Assembly (NCBI GenBank): GCA_024636575.1
Contig: JAGXGU010000089.1
Span: forward strand, 1 to 13,088
Reading direction: 5' to 3'
Source: Altererythrobacter sp.
GTDB taxonomy: Bacteria > Pseudomonadota > Alphaproteobacteria > Sphingomonadales > Sphingomonadaceae
DNA length: 13,088 nt
Part shown: positions 12,978-13,088 of the stretch, in pieces
Layout of the letters: every line of letters begins with the position of its first letter
Position numbering within the stretch: the first letter of the stretch is position 1
Notes under the pieces: generated by a model
Told to the model about the DNA's origin: nothing
What the model saw: only the letters and a program-made list of their open reading frames with translations
The model's database searches: none
Position numbers and translations under genes: made by a program

Positions 12978-13054
12978 TGGTGCGCCCGGCTGGACTCGAA
13001 CCAGCTACCTCAAGATTAGAAGTCTCGCGCTCTATCCAGATGAGCTACGGGCGC
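12978..13054 (-). tRNA. tRNA-Arg (anticodon TCT)
   Basis: The minus strand folds as a 77-base cloverleaf. The acceptor arm GCGCCCG pairs with CGGGCGC, the D-arm follows as GCTC-ATCTGGATA-GAGC, the anticodon loop CTTCTAA gives TCT, and the T-arm contains GGTTCGAGTCC. Discriminator A and encoded CCA are present. Its 3' end faces the inverted-repeat cassette, 55 bp away; a T-run directly follows the CCA on the minus strand. The last 34 bases of the window beyond it are GC-rich with no feature seen. Confidence 0.94.
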
Positions 13055-13088
13055 GCGGGGTTGGGGCCGCGGGCATCGCCATAGCGCG

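Overview
The window looks like chromosomal DNA from a sphingomonad-type alphaproteobacterium (Sphingomonadales, possibly Erythrobacteraceae). The reasons are a GC-rich composition, a cysD / fused cysNC / cysQ cluster, a large outer-membrane TonB-dependent receptor of the usual sphingomonad form, and tRNA genes with encoded CCA. The assignment is an inference from gene style; no marker gene fixes the species.

Layout. (1) 1-864 is the edge of a mobile island and scarred chromosome. A leftward P4-type integrase starts at 205 and runs off the window. A 14-nt match to the 3' end of a tRNA-Ser lies at 360-373 as a likely attachment-site remnant. The frameshifted 3' end of a zinc-type alcohol dehydrogenase follows. 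(2) 902-4523 is a tightly overlapping sulfate-activation operon: cysD (ATP sulfurylase small subunit), cysNC (GTPase subunit fused to APS kinase) and cysQ (PAP phosphatase). Together they make APS and PAPS and clear the PAP by-product. (3) A CitE-like CoA-ester lyase converges on cysQ from the minus strand, and a tRNA-Gly(CCC) lies upstream of it. (4) 5623-6121 has no recognisable gene but holds strong hairpins, one of them a likely terminator for the receptor. (5) A TonB-dependent receptor (minus) diverges from a marR-type regulator and an AhpD/carboxymuconolactone-decarboxylase-like gene (plus). The gap between them carries a perfect operator-like palindrome. (6) A NUDIX hydrolase stands alone at 9802-10587, followed by a repeat-rich gap.

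(7) The most unusual region is 10902-12922, about 2 kb bounded by a perfect 20-bp inverted repeat. It holds a GrpB/UPF0157 gene and a six-helix membrane protein (minus strand, probable operon), plus a divergent TetR-family regulator. Partial tandem copies of the repeat lie just inside both ends. On the right five copies are translated as the low-complexity C-terminus of the TetR protein. The segment lies next to the 3' end of a tRNA-Arg(TCT). No transposase is visible inside it, so it is best read as a passively moved or repeat-bracketed cassette; its function is not known. A 12-nt motif in the tetR/membrane-gene gap is identical to one in the marR/receptor gap.
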